From Choanephora cucurbitarum (Eukaryota > Mucoromycota > Mucoromycetes > Mucorales > Choanephoraceae), in assembly GCA_025331435.1 (NCBI GenBank), contig JAIWNI010000056.1, positions 124,001 to 188,000 of the forward strand: DNA of 64,000 nucleotides, read 5' to 3'. This document shows, one piece after another, positions 1-11,139 of the stretch (positions within the stretch are counted from its first letter, which is position 1; each line of letters starts with the position of its first letter). A program made the translations under genes and the position numbers. A model generated the notes under the pieces. That model ran no database searches. It saw only the letters and a list, made by a program, of their open reading frames with translations, and had not been told where the DNA came from.

Positions 1-205
1 AGCAACAGAAGCAACAGAAGCAACAGAAGCAACAGTTACAACAACAACAGTTACAACAGCAACAGTTACAACAGCAACAGTTACAACAGCAACAGTTACA
101 GCAACAACAGTTACAGCAACAGCTACTGCAATTGCAGCAGCAACAGCAACACAAGCAACCGAAACAACCGAAACAACCGAAACAGCACAAGCAAAAACAG
201 CATAG
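1..205 (+). repeat. CAA/CAG-rich coding repeat (polyGln/Lys)
   Basis: Imperfect CAA CAG AAG and CAA CAG TTA units run from the window edge into the first visible exon of the RasGAP gene. They encode Gln-rich sequence with interspersed Lys and Leu, then a Lys-Gln-Pro repeat. Such tracts vary in length between strains. Confidence 0.9.
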
Positions 206-3104
206 CAACAAGAAGGGATTTGTTAGCCCGAATCTATCTGGAAGAAGAAGCGCAGACTTTTTCTTAACTGTAAGTAACAAGTATTGTAAAAACACTTCTC
301 ATTTAGTATTCACTCTATCTCTGCCTTTTGTTCTAGACTAAAACACAATCCAAGAGCTCAATGGACTATAGCAGTTCTCATTCTAAGGGAGGTCTGATTG
401 GATACCCAATTCCTGTCACAGAATGTCCTATTGATTGTTGTAGCATGACTGATTTCATGGATCATTCCAAAGTTCAATTGACAGGACTGTTTCAAATTCA
501 TAGTAAGCAAAAGCTCATGTATCATCCATTCTTGATTTTAGTTAACCGTTGTACTTTAGAATCTTGCATTGATAAAGTGAATTGTGTATCTTATCATACA
601 GGTGCTTTATATGTGCTTCACGTATCACTCTTTGAAAATGGTTTGCTTCATATGCAAACTGAAAAGGTAAAGTTTAGACATTTTTACTAAAATAGAAACA
701 TGTTTAATTTTTTTAATTTATTTCATATAATATAGGTTGATAATACCTTTTTTCATCTTCCTTTACAATTAGGATCTTTATCCACTCAAGATATATACCC
801 ATTCTCTGATTCAATCAACCAAATGAAATACTGCATTGTTATTCGATCAAAGCCTTCTGAAACCTATCACCTGTTGACTGCCAGTAAACTGCAAAGAGAT
901 ACTTGGATCCATCGACTGAAATCATGCTGTAAATCAGATGGTTCTAGCAAGTTTTTGTTGAGTGGTATTGATAGACCATTGACCAACACAAGTTCGAAAA
1001 CGATGTGTAGTTTATCCATACGTATTGCCGAAGCACGCAAATTGCTTGTGAGTCATAAAGACTCAGACCATAATGAAATGTATTGTGATATTGTGGTCGA
1101 TCATGAGATCCGGGGATTAACAGGATCCTCAAGAAAAAGCCCTAATGTTTCCTGGAAAGAAGAATTTCATTTCTCGTAAGACAAATAGAGTGTTGCTCAT
1201 ATTCGAATACTTAACTTTTCATTTAGAGATACTGCTAAAATCAAGGATGGAGTGACCATTAATATTTATACTAAAAACAACAAAAATGATAGAGAAAGTC
1301 TTTATGGTAAAATAACCCTATTTCTGAAAGTGAAAATCGACTGATCTGTTATTTCCCCCATCTAGGTATGGTCTGTTTACCTATTTCACGTATCAACACA
1401 GGTTACACAATGCAAGAGGAATGGTATGAAATTCGAAGAGGAAACAAGCAACGTACATTTGCATCTTCTTTAGCAAGCTTAGGTACCAGTAACATCTCCT
1501 ATGGTCAAATACGAATTGGTGTTTTGTTAGAACAATTCGAAGTCTATTCTTTGGATTATTATCAGCCACTGATAAATGCATTAGCCGAATTCAGACACGA
1601 CATCATTTATGAGATTGCACGAAAATCTTCGGATCTACAAACATTGGCCAAATGCCTATTAAGGATTTATGAGGGCATGGGAATGACATTGACTTGGATC
1701 AAATCGCTGATAGATTATGAAGTATCTTGCTTAAATACAGGTAAATACTTGAATCAACCTAAAGCTGATATCCATTCTGACTGTCTATGTTTCTTAGATG
1801 ATGTCAATACTCTCTTTAGGTAATTCAAAAGAAGCAAAAGAAAAAAAAGCAGTGTGATGGATATACTTAATATATGACCTTTCTATAGAGGAAACTCGTT
1901 TTTTACAAAGGTGTTGGATAACTATATGAGAATGAGTGGTAAAGAATTCCTGGAAGAAGCGTTACAACACACAATTGAAAAGATATGCAAATTTGGTCTT
2001 CATATTGAGGTAAGCTAATGAACACAAGAAAGATGAATACACACTGATCTTTTCCTGATTGTTATTAGGTAGAACCTTCTCGTATAAAGAACTTTTCACA
2101 AGAAAGCGCACTTGCCAATTGCTCCAAATTATTTGTCTATGTCAGAGCATTATGGGAAGATATAGAAAAAGCTAAATTCAAATGCCCCGTGTAAAAAAAG
2201 AAAAGCAGTTCATGATCTTTGTTCTTTTCGGACTTACTTTTATTCATAGTGAATTGCGTAGAATATTTGGACATCTGCAAGCTGCTATTGTTAGAAAATT
2301 CAATCTCAGTACAAGCACCTTAGATAGACAACATCAACTTGCTCGATACACTTGTGTGAGGTAAGAAAAAGAAAAAGCAACAAAAAGAAAGGAGTCATTT
2401 AACCTCTTTATTTAGTGGATTTGTGTTCTTGAGATGGATTTGCCCTGCTATCATTTCACCTAAATTATTTGGTCTTGTTCAAGGTAATTTTTTTTGTTTG
2501 ACTCAAAAAAAAAAAGAACTAATCTTAACACATACTTCACTAGACCACCCTGATACAAAAACATGCCGGACATTAACTTTAATAGCAAAGTGCTTAATGA
2601 CGTTAGCAAGTCATAGTTCAATTGAACAAACTACAAGAGAACCATGGATGGTCCTTTTAAATGAATTTGTTCAAGTAAGAAACACACAGAGATATGATAG
2701 TAAAATACTAACATGGTTGATATATAGAGTAATACACACCAATTTATTAATTTCATCAATTTTATATCTGTAAGATTGTTTAAGAGTAAAAAAAAAAGTT
2801 AACTTGCATGCTCACATAAAGGTTTAAGACAGGAGATGATACATTGGCTAGTACAAGCACACGAACCAAACAAGAAGTATCACCTCATTTCATAGATTTA
2901 GCACTTGAACTTGCTCAGTTTTCAAGTTGGTGTTTGCACGAATGTAACACGCCTAACCTAATCACTTATGCCTGCCAATCAATTCATCAACGAGATGCAG
3001 TGGACTATAGAAAGAAATCAAGGCCAAAACCTTGGAGATACGGAGATGAGTTTCTGGCAAAAGGAAATGAAACCTATGTATGCTCCCCGTCTGTTGCAGA
3101 ATAA
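1..3104 (+). CDS. RasGAP protein with PH and C2 domains, 5' end outside the window
   Basis: This gene encodes a GTPase-activating protein for a Ras-family GTPase. Eleven exons were read: <1-269, 337-666, 736-1175, 1227-1306, 1366-1819, 1889-2009, 2069-2190, 2250-2360, 2416-2483, 2544-2674 and 2829-3104. They give about 799 visible residues. The frame stays open to base 1, so the start lies upstream. Order along the visible protein: a Gln/Lys/Leu tract coded by CAA/CAG repeats, a PH domain (about 135-263), a C2 domain (about 288-390), then the RasGAP domain. The RasGAP domain has the arginine-finger segment LFRGNS near residue 524 and the signature FLRWICPAIISP near 646. The PH-C2-RasGAP order is known from RASAL/SynGAP-type and Bud2-like GAPs; which GTPase is served cannot be told. 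The last intron (2675-2828) is long for this window and its acceptor was picked to keep the frame. Confidence 0.88.
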
Positions 3105-3268
3105 GGTTTTCCCTTCTTCATAAAAAGAAAATTTGCTTAATCATTTCTGTACCACATTGTTTACATTAGGCTGACTTTTTTTTTTAATCAAGAAAAAGAA
3201 TTCTATAAAGTAGTGTATACATATAATAAAAAATACTCTTTTTTTTTATTAAGTGAGGGAGGGGGGAT
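3105..3268. other. Convergent intergenic spacer
   Basis: This is the 164-bp AT-rich spacer between the stop codons of two convergent genes. It contains several T/A homopolymers and no sign of a coding exon. Both 3' UTRs and poly(A) sites must lie here. Confidence 0.6.
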
Positions 3269-5217
3269 CTAATAAGCATGCGTATGTCCTGGTCCATTGG
3301 TTGGAGATTCACTATAGAACTGTTCAGGATGATCTCCATCAATACGAGCGATAGGCGGTGGAGGAGAGGAACCGGAGTAAGCAATGCCGTAACTTTGAGT
3401 ACTGGAGGATGAATTAGATCGACCCAAAGAACGAGAAGCAGCTCGACGAAGACTTCCCAAAACACCGACTGATTTCTTTGAACTAGAAGAATCACTCCGG
3501 GTAGGAAGCTTAGCTACTGTACCAGCAACAACAGCCATGAAGGACTGTGTACGATAACGTGTGTTGACCTCGCTTTGGGCATCCATCTCTTCCATATCTT
3601 GTTCCTGATGGCTCTTTTGGTGACGTCTGTACATGAACATACCTACAAGACCTGCTGCTGCTAAACAGCCAACAACAGCTCCTACGGAGATACCAATCAC
3701 TCTGGATTGAGCAGTGGCTTCAATGGCTTGACCATTTTGGATGTCTTGAGCTGAGGCAGTTGAAGTTTTGTCGACAGAAGGTTGACTTAAGTTGATATCA
3801 GCAGCGCCAGAACCAGCACTGATGGTATTAGATGTATCATTGTCAGTGTCATCATTGTCAGTGTCATCGTTGTTGTTGCTACTGTTGCCATTATCATTGT
3901 TATGTTCATTATCGTTTGAGGTATTGTCATTGGTTGAAGAAGTGTCTTCGCTGTTTGCTGAAGAAGCATCTTGGTTGTTTGCTGAAGAAGCGTCCTGGTT
4001 GTCTGTTGAAGAAGTGTCCTGGTTGTCTGTTGAAGAAGCATCTTGGTTGTCTGTTGAAGAAGCATCTTGGTTGTTTGTTGAAGAAGTGTCCTGGTTGTTT
4101 GTTGAAGAAGCATCTTGGTTGTTTGTTGAAGAAGCAACCGTAGTTGTATCTATATTCACATTGTTGTTGTTGGAAGCCACATCAGGGACTGTGGTTGCAA
4201 AAGGAGAGACAACCCATGTAGTGGTAGAAGGGGTAGGGGTGGCAAGAAAATCGATGGCAATTTCAGTGGCTGTGGCTGTACCTGTGACAAGAGCAGCAGC
4301 GGCGGTAGTAACAGTAGCAGTAGCAGTAGGTACTGCCTTCATGGTTGTATGATTTTTTGTTGAATGAATCTGCTTCTTGCTGCTTTCATGCTTCTTATTG
4401 CTTTCATGCTTCTTATTGCTTTCATGCTTCTTGTTGCTTTCATGCTTCTTGTTGCTTTCATGCTTTTTGTTGCTTTCATGTTTCTTGCTGCTTTCGTGCT
4501 TTTTGCTGGTTGAATGCTGCTTATGTTTGGTTGAAGAGGCATGTTGATTTTTTTTGTCTGAAGAACTATGATGCTTCTTGTTAGCTGAAGAGGCATGCTT
4601 CTTCTTGTCTTCATGCTTCTTGACAGTCTTGTGTTCCTTGCTAGCATGTGACTTCACGGTAGATCGATGCTTCTTTGAGTGGTGAAGCTTTGCTTTGGAA
4701 ACATGCTTATGAGTCACATGTTTCTTTGAACTATGCTTCTTGCTAGAAGCATGTTTGGTATGATGACTCTTAGAAACAGAGTGAGCATGAGCTGTGGTAT
4801 GCTTTTTGGCTTCATGGCGCTTCGAAGAATGAACTGTAGATGTTGGACAGACATAAACGGTATGCTGTTTCTTGCGCTGCAAACGCTTGTTTTTTACAGA
4901 AGCCAATGAACAATTTCTGACTTTCTTCGTTACTCTAGATGTAAGCGTGATATTGGTATGATGGTCGGATTGTTTGGTAGACAATGATACATCTTTGTGT
5001 GTTTGATCTGAGTAAAAAAAAAAATAGGTTAATTTTATATTTGTGCTTCACTTTTTTTTGTAACTCACTTTCAGAAGCAGCATTAACTAAAGAGAAAAAA
5101 AAGGAAAATATTAGCAATTAAATTCAATTGAGCTTTCGTTTTAGCTTTACCTAACAAGACAAAGAAACTGGCTACAACCAAGGAAAGTAATGGGTTTTGC
5201 CACTTGTTCTTTTTCAT
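3269..5217 (-). CDS. Single-pass membrane protein with His/Lys/Ser-rich ectodomain
   Basis: Exons on the minus strand are 5217-5151, 5086-5069 and 5007-3269, giving 607 residues. The first exon encodes a hydrophobic signal peptide (MKKNKWQNPLLSLVVASF). The ectodomain starts basic and rich in His, Lys and Ser, with about seven KKHESN-type units (bases 4368-4510). It continues with a Thr/Ala-rich stretch, then about nine SSTNNQD-type heptads (3945-4137) and an Asn/Asp-rich stretch. One transmembrane segment lies near residues 464-488 and is followed by basic residues and a Ser-rich cytosolic tail of about 119 residues with a PPPP motif. This layout resembles fungal wall-stress sensors (Mid2/Wsc type), but no family domain such as WSC is visible. 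The function is therefore unassigned. The middle exon is only 18 nt. Confidence 0.8.
3945..4510 (-). repeat. In-frame coding repeats (SSTNNQD heptads and KKHESN hexads)
   Basis: There are two blocks of near-identical in-frame units inside the membrane-protein gene. About nine 21-bp units lie at 3945-4137 and about seven 18-bp units at 4368-4510. Both units are multiples of three, so copy-number changes would keep the frame. Confidence 0.85.
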
Positions 5218-5628
5218 TTTCCTTTTGGCTTCAAAGAAAGAAGTGACTCTAAAAGAGTTTAGAGAGAAAGGGAGAGAGAGAGAGAGAGGTGATCAAGGGG
5301 GAGAAAGAAAAGAACGGGATTGGTTTAAAGGAAGGGTATAGAAGATGAGGAGAAAGGGAATTGCGGTAAAAGAAAGAAGGAAGAAAAAAAGGAAAGGCTC
5401 TTGAAAAAAAAAAAGGAAAGGCTCTTGAAAAAAAAAAAGAAAAGAAACAAGATCAAAAAAAAGAGGAGAGTAAGTAGGAAGGAGTGTATATAAAACTGGT
5501 AATAAAAAAAGAGTTTGATGGGAGCACTGACGTTGATTAAACCATGCCTCGTTAACACAATATAGACATTTTGCACGTTGATATAGGTTACACAGGTGTA
5601 ATTGACTCTGTGCCACAAGAAAATGAAT

Positions 5629-5901
5629 TTACACACGGGAAGAGCAAAATTGATGAACTTTTGGGAGGAGCATTCTCTTTTGATTGGCTGTATTGAAGCT
5701 GATCTTTTTTTTTCTAGACTCTATATCTTCCTGTTCCTGTTCTTCCAATTGGTCATTAGAAAACTCTTGTTTTGTTGACATATATTTGTTAGGGGAAGTT
5801 GCGAGCATTTTGCGAAAGAGGTTCTTTTTGTTCTCTTTGTTGTCTAAAACTTCTTGAGCGTATGTTGAAAAAACCTGATAAAGTTGGAGTTTACCGTTCA
5901 A
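5629..5901 (-). CDS. Possible small ORF, unrecognised
   Basis: A 90-codon minus-strand open frame rich in Glu, Gln, Lys and Asn. It has no ATG at its 5' end: the first usable start is a TTG, and the first internal ATG leaves about 60 residues. The composition is compatible with a coiled-coil or disordered protein. A GTAAAC...TTTTAG pair could be an intron but does not give a consistent frame with an upstream ATG. It may be a gene relic or a chance frame. Confidence 0.2.
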   Translation of the reverse strand: MNGKLQLYQVFSTYAQEVLDNKENKKNLFRKMLATSPNKYMSTKQEFSNDQLEEQEQEDIESRKKKISFNTANQKRMLLPKVHQFCSSRV

Positions 5902-7207
5902 AGTCGGTGATTTCTTTCATTCTGCATAGTTGGGTCTTTCATTGGCGGATTATAAGAGGAGATTGCTCGAGTTGCTCATCACCATGTCAAGCTTTTAAAC
6001 ATATAATGACCTTAAAGGATCACACCAACGCGTCTATCTAAGATTTCTCGAGAGGGTTGAACTATGACAAGCCTTTTTATTGGTAGTCATTAATTGCGTC
6101 GTTCCTGAATATTTACTCTCACATTTTTTCTTCAATACCTTAACTTTTATTTTTAGAGACAACACCCTCCAAAAAAGAGAAAAAATTCAGTGTTTATTCT
6201 GATTTGCTCATTCAGTGAGGATACGAGTACTATCTACTCCCCCCCCCCCTTTTTTTAAAAGATAGGTGCTGTATCAAGCTCGATAGGGTATCTTTGCATT
6301 TCGTGTTTCATCAACTACTATTGAGGATATTGGCTCGTTTCTTTTTTTTTGTCTGTCTGCATTGTCCATCGAATATGACAGAGGCTTTCTTACTTTTTCT
6401 TCTATCATCTTAAACAGTATTTCATCATATTCAATAATTGGTCTGTGTAATATGATTCCGGTAATAAAAGATCATCACTAAATGTTTCATTACGATGCTG
6501 TATAGTGTCGCTAACATAACCTTTTGTTTAAGCTTGCTAAGAACATTCTAGCGAAGTAGACTGTAATGTTTGAATGTGTTTGTATTAAGCAAGCCCATTC
6601 AGTAGCAACGGCAAGTAGTTGTTTCAAGTTTTTTTTAATCTTGCTGACTAACGTACCCTGATCGATGGATAAGCTCAGTCTTGACATATCTTTCAGGTAG
6701 TCTTCGGATCAGATTTGGCAAACTAAACAAATCTGACACTCATATTCAGGGCACATTTTTCTTTGCCGATCCTTATAAACATATGGTGTAGCTTCCCAGA
6801 TATGGCATCACCCTTCTACCCGGGAAATTAAAGTAGAGTGATAGTTTGAAAACTTCAACGGAAGGAAGGTGGACTAAGGAGGTTTCTTTTCTGCTAGTCA
6901 ATCAACGAGACTGTGTAACACGGCTCAAAAACAAGAGAGTCGAATTATCTATTATAGTGCAACAGGAGAAATTGGAAGGAGAATCAGTTTGTTTTTAGCA
7001 TATGCACACACGTCAGAAAAAGAACACTGAATTAGTTTCTTTTACTGCAATTACTTCAACTAGTTAGAAGAGACAGCAAGTTGTTTTCTTGGTCTTTCCC
7101 CCCTTCGAGGATAGATGCTCGTGCGACACACGTGGCTGTTGCAAATCGTTTACTTTAACTGTTTCCATTTGACTCGCATGAGTTAGGAAACAGAAAGATG
7201 ACAACAA

Positions 7208-7561
7208 TAGGGGGGTTCAGTGCTCTACAAAGCCGAGATACAATTTCTCATTTCAATTTGAGTTTTAACTTTAGCCAATAAATGGTATTGTACCATAAGT
7301 CCTGTATTCGAAGCACTTTTTTCCATTTCAAAAAATCAATCCTCATTTCGAATCCGGAGTATAAACTTTCAGCAATTTTTATTGGCTTGAAATTCGTATG
7401 AGTAGCCTGCTATATTGTTGTGACAAGAGTTTGTATGTACATAAGGAGTTTTAGGGGCACTCATTCTTCAAGAGATACATTCGATTTGATTGGCCTTTTT
7501 TTTAAAACTCAAATTGAAATGAGAAATTGTATCTCGGATTTGTAGAGCACTGAACCCCCTA
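7208..7561. mobile_element. MITE with 58-bp terminal inverted repeats and TA target duplication
   Basis: Bases 7211-7268 and 7502-7559 are inverted copies of each other, 58 bp each. They differ at one position (7232), and the left end has one extra G. The terminal sequence reads GGGGGTTCAGTGCTCTAC. A TA dinucleotide flanks both ends (7208-7209 and 7560-7561), as in Tc1/mariner target-site duplications. The interior of about 230 bp has no ORF. This is a non-autonomous element, probably mobilised by a Tc1/mariner transposase. The near-identity of the arms suggests fairly recent activity or selection on the ends. Confidence 0.85.
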
Positions 7562-7624
7562 ATATCTTCAATTCTTGTAAAAGATCATAGAATTCCTGAT
7601 ACGCGGAGAATTTAAGTGATTGAC

Positions 7625-7930
7625 CTATTTCTTTGCATATTTCTCTTTATGACAAGAACAAAAGCGCCCAATAAAGCAGGTAGTATACCTTGATTTGCAT
7701 TCATTGTCATCCTCCATTGATAAGCCATCACTAACAGTTTTCTGCTGAAGTTTTTTTTTCTTCTTGTCTTGTGCCTTTGACTGCTTCTTTATCTTTGTTT
7801 CGTGGGAAAAAAGGGGGAGAGGGGGTTCATAATAACATGCATGGCAGTAACAGCTTTGATCTGTAGGGATTGCTTTCAATTGGCCAGAAGTTATGTTAGC
7901 TATTAAGATTGTCACAATGACTTTCTGCAA
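7625..7930 (-). pseudogene. Unrecognised open frame, possible gene relic
   Basis: The minus-strand frame stays open for about 120 codons from a stop near 7990 down to 7625, but begins without an ATG. It contains a Cys/His cluster (CYCHAC) and a lysine-rich middle. No family was recognised. Lying next to a MITE and without flanking exons, it is more likely a decayed coding fragment than a working gene. Confidence 0.2.
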
Positions 7931-8049
7931 ATCTCTATTCGTTGCATAATTGTTCAGGAACCACTTATACCTATGCCTGTCTATCGGTTACAAAGTAACT
8001 TTAATGAGATTAGGGTAGTTTGTTAGGCCGAAATAAAGCCTTTTGAGCG

Positions 8050-8139
8050 TATATAAGCAGATATTCTATTCACTTGTCTTTCATTGAATTAAGCTTTTTT
8101 TGTTCTGCATTGTGTTAAACTGAGCATTACAATTCAGGT
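8050..8139 (+). promoter_or_regulatory. Orphan TATA box followed by a splice donor
   Basis: TATATAAG at 8050-8057 is followed about 80 bp later by CAG|GTAAGT (donor GT at 8138-8139), with no ATG between. This is the pattern of a promoter plus an untranslated first exon. No downstream coding exon could be joined, so it may belong to a non-coding RNA or to a dead gene. Confidence 0.3.
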
Positions 8140-8701
8140 AAGTTGTCTATAATAACTTGATTTTTGACTAAGATAAAGGCGAACTCGATTCTTCATGCAC
8201 TACTCCCTCTTTTTTTTTTAAGCTAATGCAAAGGACCAGGTTGGAATAAAGTGTTTACTCCATATACCTTCTTTTTTGTACGTTTGATAGCAGTACTTTT
8301 TGAACTTGCAACAAAACCATGCTTGCACAGACTATAACTTGTGAAGATTACGATTGAACTTACATCGTGCCTTATTTAGACTCCGTACTACCTCGTCTCC
8401 TCTTTTTCTTAGGCTGTTCAATTGAATAGCATATCAGCATTTACAGATGAAAAAAGATATAATATGCAAATAACAGAAGGAGAAAAATCTTGATGCTTAC
8501 TGAATTAGGCTTTGTTTGAGCACAAACCCTTTTTCTATTTTCTTGACAAAATCACTTTGTAGATCAATCTATTTCTAAACAGACCATGCTGCCTTTATTA
8601 AAAAAAAAACCCCCCTTTTGATTTCGGATATCCGTGAAATCAATCAGTTACTAAAGAATAAATCATAATATCAAGATTTTAGAAAAGAAAGGATTTGTTT
8701 A

Positions 8702-9553
8702 TTAAGAAGCTTGTTGGACATCCTTTAATAAATGTTGTTTGATGAATTCCCAACGATCAGCACAAATTATACTAAGATGTCTATTATTAAACAATAACTC
8801 TGCCTCCTTCCATTTGACATGCTTTGAGGGTAGATTCAATACATGCATCAGCAACGCCTTGTCATCCTCCACTGTCCAATCTTCAGCCTGTTTCAATTCA
8901 TCCTCCGATTCATCTGTGTTAGAACGAGGCGTAGTAGGCAAGATGTTTCTTTCAGGCGAACTCAATGATTGACTATCTTCATCAGACGCAGGTGGGGTAT
9001 CGAGTCTTTCCGCAGGATGGATTCTAGGCTTTTTATGTACACGTTCATTCATGATCTAAATCACAAGTTTATCAGTCCTACTGTTTTGGCTCATGTGATA
9101 TTCTTATTGTACCTGAGATCCTCTAGCTTCAGCCAGTGTTTCCTGAACAATGGCCTCAGTGAAAAAGGGAGCTTCTTTGGGCTTAGGTGGTCTACCTCTC
9201 TTACGAGGGAAGGACTATTTGAATGAAGTAAGTATATGTAGTAAATTAAAAAAGATTCTATTACCTTGTCCTTAGTATGCGATTGTTGTTTTCCTATAAT
9301 AAAATTCAGTGAGTGGGTTTTTTAAGGGCACATACAGGTGTTGTCATTGCTTACGCTTATGAGGGTCTATTAGATTATCTAGTGAGAGTTGGTTGGCGTG
9401 AGGTGATCCCAACTTTCGAAAGTTCATGAGGATGTTGTGAATCGCTCCTCTGGAAAGTCCAGATAGTTCTGCGCATTGTCTTTCTGATGCACCTGCTTGA
9501 TGAGCGCCGATGACAAACCAACAATCTTTGTCTGAAATGTTCTTAAGTGACAT
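8702..9553 (-). CDS. HTH / AT-hook / SANT-domain protein
   Basis: Exons on the minus strand are 9553-9355, 9293-9265, 9214-9113 and 9055-8702, giving 227 residues. Residues 1-65 look like a transposase-type helix-turn-helix (SERQCAELSGLSRGAIHNIL). Residues 79-88 contain the AT-hook core KRGRPPKPK, coded in the third exon. After an acidic, Ser/Pro-rich linker, residues 173-220 form a Myb/SANT-like repeat (DWTVEDDKALLMHVL, ending near DRWEFIKQHL). All three modules bind DNA or chromatin, so a nuclear role is inferred. The combination suggests a host gene that took over a transposase DNA-binding domain. One exon is only 29 nt. No exact homologue is known to me. Confidence 0.75.
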
Positions 9554-9843
9554 CTCAATAAAGGGTATAAAGAAACAAGAAAAAATAAAGAAAGTAATGA
9601 ATATTTAAGGAGAAAGAAAAACAAACCAGATGTCTCCTTTATTATTTTGGTTGCATAGATTCCGTTCGCATTAATATGGACCTGAGCTCAAGCCAATTAA
9701 CATGACGCAACATTTCATACTTTCCGTTCAGTTGTGTACGTGAAATTCTATGTGTGTAACCAAAAGAAGTAATTCTTGTGTCACTCTGCATAATGCAAAG
9801 TGCACTCTGGCTCTAAATGAGAGAATCTAGCCATCCATACGAA

Positions 9844-10250
9844 GCCATTCACTAGTCTCTGATGTGCTATGTTACCGCCATTCTGACAAGTCTTTGTGTG
9901 CTAGCAGAGCTTTTATTCGCGCACTCTTACACCCTCTTGATGATGCTCTCTTGCCCGATCCGGAGAGACCTACTGAATATGACCCTAACCCTGTGGTACG
10001 GAACCGCTACCCGCCTGCTTTCTCCTAGTCCTGAGGTTCCCGCAACGTTATCATAACTTACTAATTCTGGCATTTGCATTCTCAATCTATCGGATTGGAC
10101 CATTAACATAGGTCATGGCGGTCTTACAGCAGCACTGGAGGTTTCCCTCCAACAACTTTGCTACTGATGGGCTATAGACAAAGAGCCTGTCTATAAGTCC
10201 ATCCCATTAGCAGCGATAGTGCCTGTACGACTGCCTATTTCTAGCTGAAA
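9844..10250 (+). pseudogene. Decayed coding fragment, possibly of a transposable element
   Basis: A plus-strand frame open from about 9850 to 10027 reads HPLDDALLPDPERPTEYD and so on, then meets two stops. It is followed by more G+C-rich sequence and a hairpin (10168-10205, arms GATGGGCTATAGACA / TGTCTATAAGTCCATC). The base composition differs from the neighbouring spacer. No family was identified, so the mobile-element origin is inference. Confidence 0.3.
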
Positions 10251-10301
10251 ATTGTTTTGGATTCTTTCCTCTCTCTATTTCTGAAAGCATTTACGCCTTT
10301 G

Positions 10302-10722
10302 CTACACGATTGTATTGCTAATGATTCCAAGCTCCATCAATGAAGTCTTCCATGGATTTCCTCCTCTCTTTGCTCTATTTGTCTCGTCATTTCGGAAATT
10401 GTTTTTCTTTTTTTTTTGTAGAATGTTCATTAAATGTCTATATTGACCTAAGATCTTACAGTAAACTCTATCTGGGTTACTTTCATTAGCTTTAAAAACG
10501 AAAGTGATAAGCCGCCACCCAGATCCACCTTTCGCCTTTTTGACAGTGCACTCAGCACCCTTTAAACTTGTCATTATCGCTGTATTTTTTTTTATCAGGA
10601 CTCGTGGAATCTTGTGGTCTGCTTTGAGAGATTTGCTAGTTGCCACCACTCTTCTTTTAGATAGTCTATTTATGCGTTTAGCAGTATTGTAATTTTTTCT
10701 ATTAGAGTTACACTTTTTAGGA
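10302..10722 (-). pseudogene. Lysine-rich open frame without a start, likely relic
   Basis: The minus-strand frame is open for about 140 codons, is very basic (RINRLSKRR, KKAKGG), and ends at 10302. No ATG begins the frame and no splice acceptor was convincing. No family was recognised. It lies next to another decayed fragment, which favours a relic. Confidence 0.25.
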
Positions 10723-11139
10723 GTTTAAGCAGGGATTCTGAATTAAGGCATAACATGTAGAGCCTCTTGCCTATAGAAGATAGAGACGATACTTGTTTCA
10801 GACTACACATTACTTAGCTAAATCAAATCAAGAGTGGTGGTATTTTTGAGGTAGCAAAAACTTAATGTTCCTTGCCAAACAATGATTCAAGTTATTTTAG
10901 GAAAGATAAAAGCAAGTTCTTTAAGTGGTACAGCCAACAAATGTTCAAGAGAGCCTGATTCCGTTTATCTGTATTGCCAATAGCCATAAATCAAAACCGA
11001 AGAAACCTTTTTTGCCAATTTTCAAAATCTCAAAGAGAGAGAAAAAAAGGGCAAAAAGATACAAACAATAATCATCTTTTGTACTAAAAAGACACTCTCC
11101 TGAAGAAGGAGAAATGAATGATGCACATTCACAGTCCAC

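Larger units (their letters stand above)
5218..8701. other. Gene-poor region with low-complexity DNA
   Basis: Bases 5230-5470 are strongly purine-rich on the plus strand, with two copies of a GGAAAGGCTCTTGAAAA unit, and probably form the upstream region of the membrane-protein gene. No multi-exon gene could be built between 5218 and 8701. A MITE lies at 7208-7561. Two short minus-strand open frames (5629-5901 and 7625-7930) look partly coding but have no clear start. A promoter-like stretch lies at 8050-8139. Confidence 0.5.

Noticed and set aside
3792..4352. 186-codon plus-strand frame over the membrane-protein repeats
   Set aside because: It is a Leu/Val/Ser-Trp repeat caused by reading the SSTNNQD repeats backwards; the minus-strand protein has a signal peptide, TM segment and spliced start.
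5293..5636. Two minus-strand Phe/Leu-rich frames
   Set aside because: They arise from a purine-rich tract on the plus strand and have no start context or conserved content.
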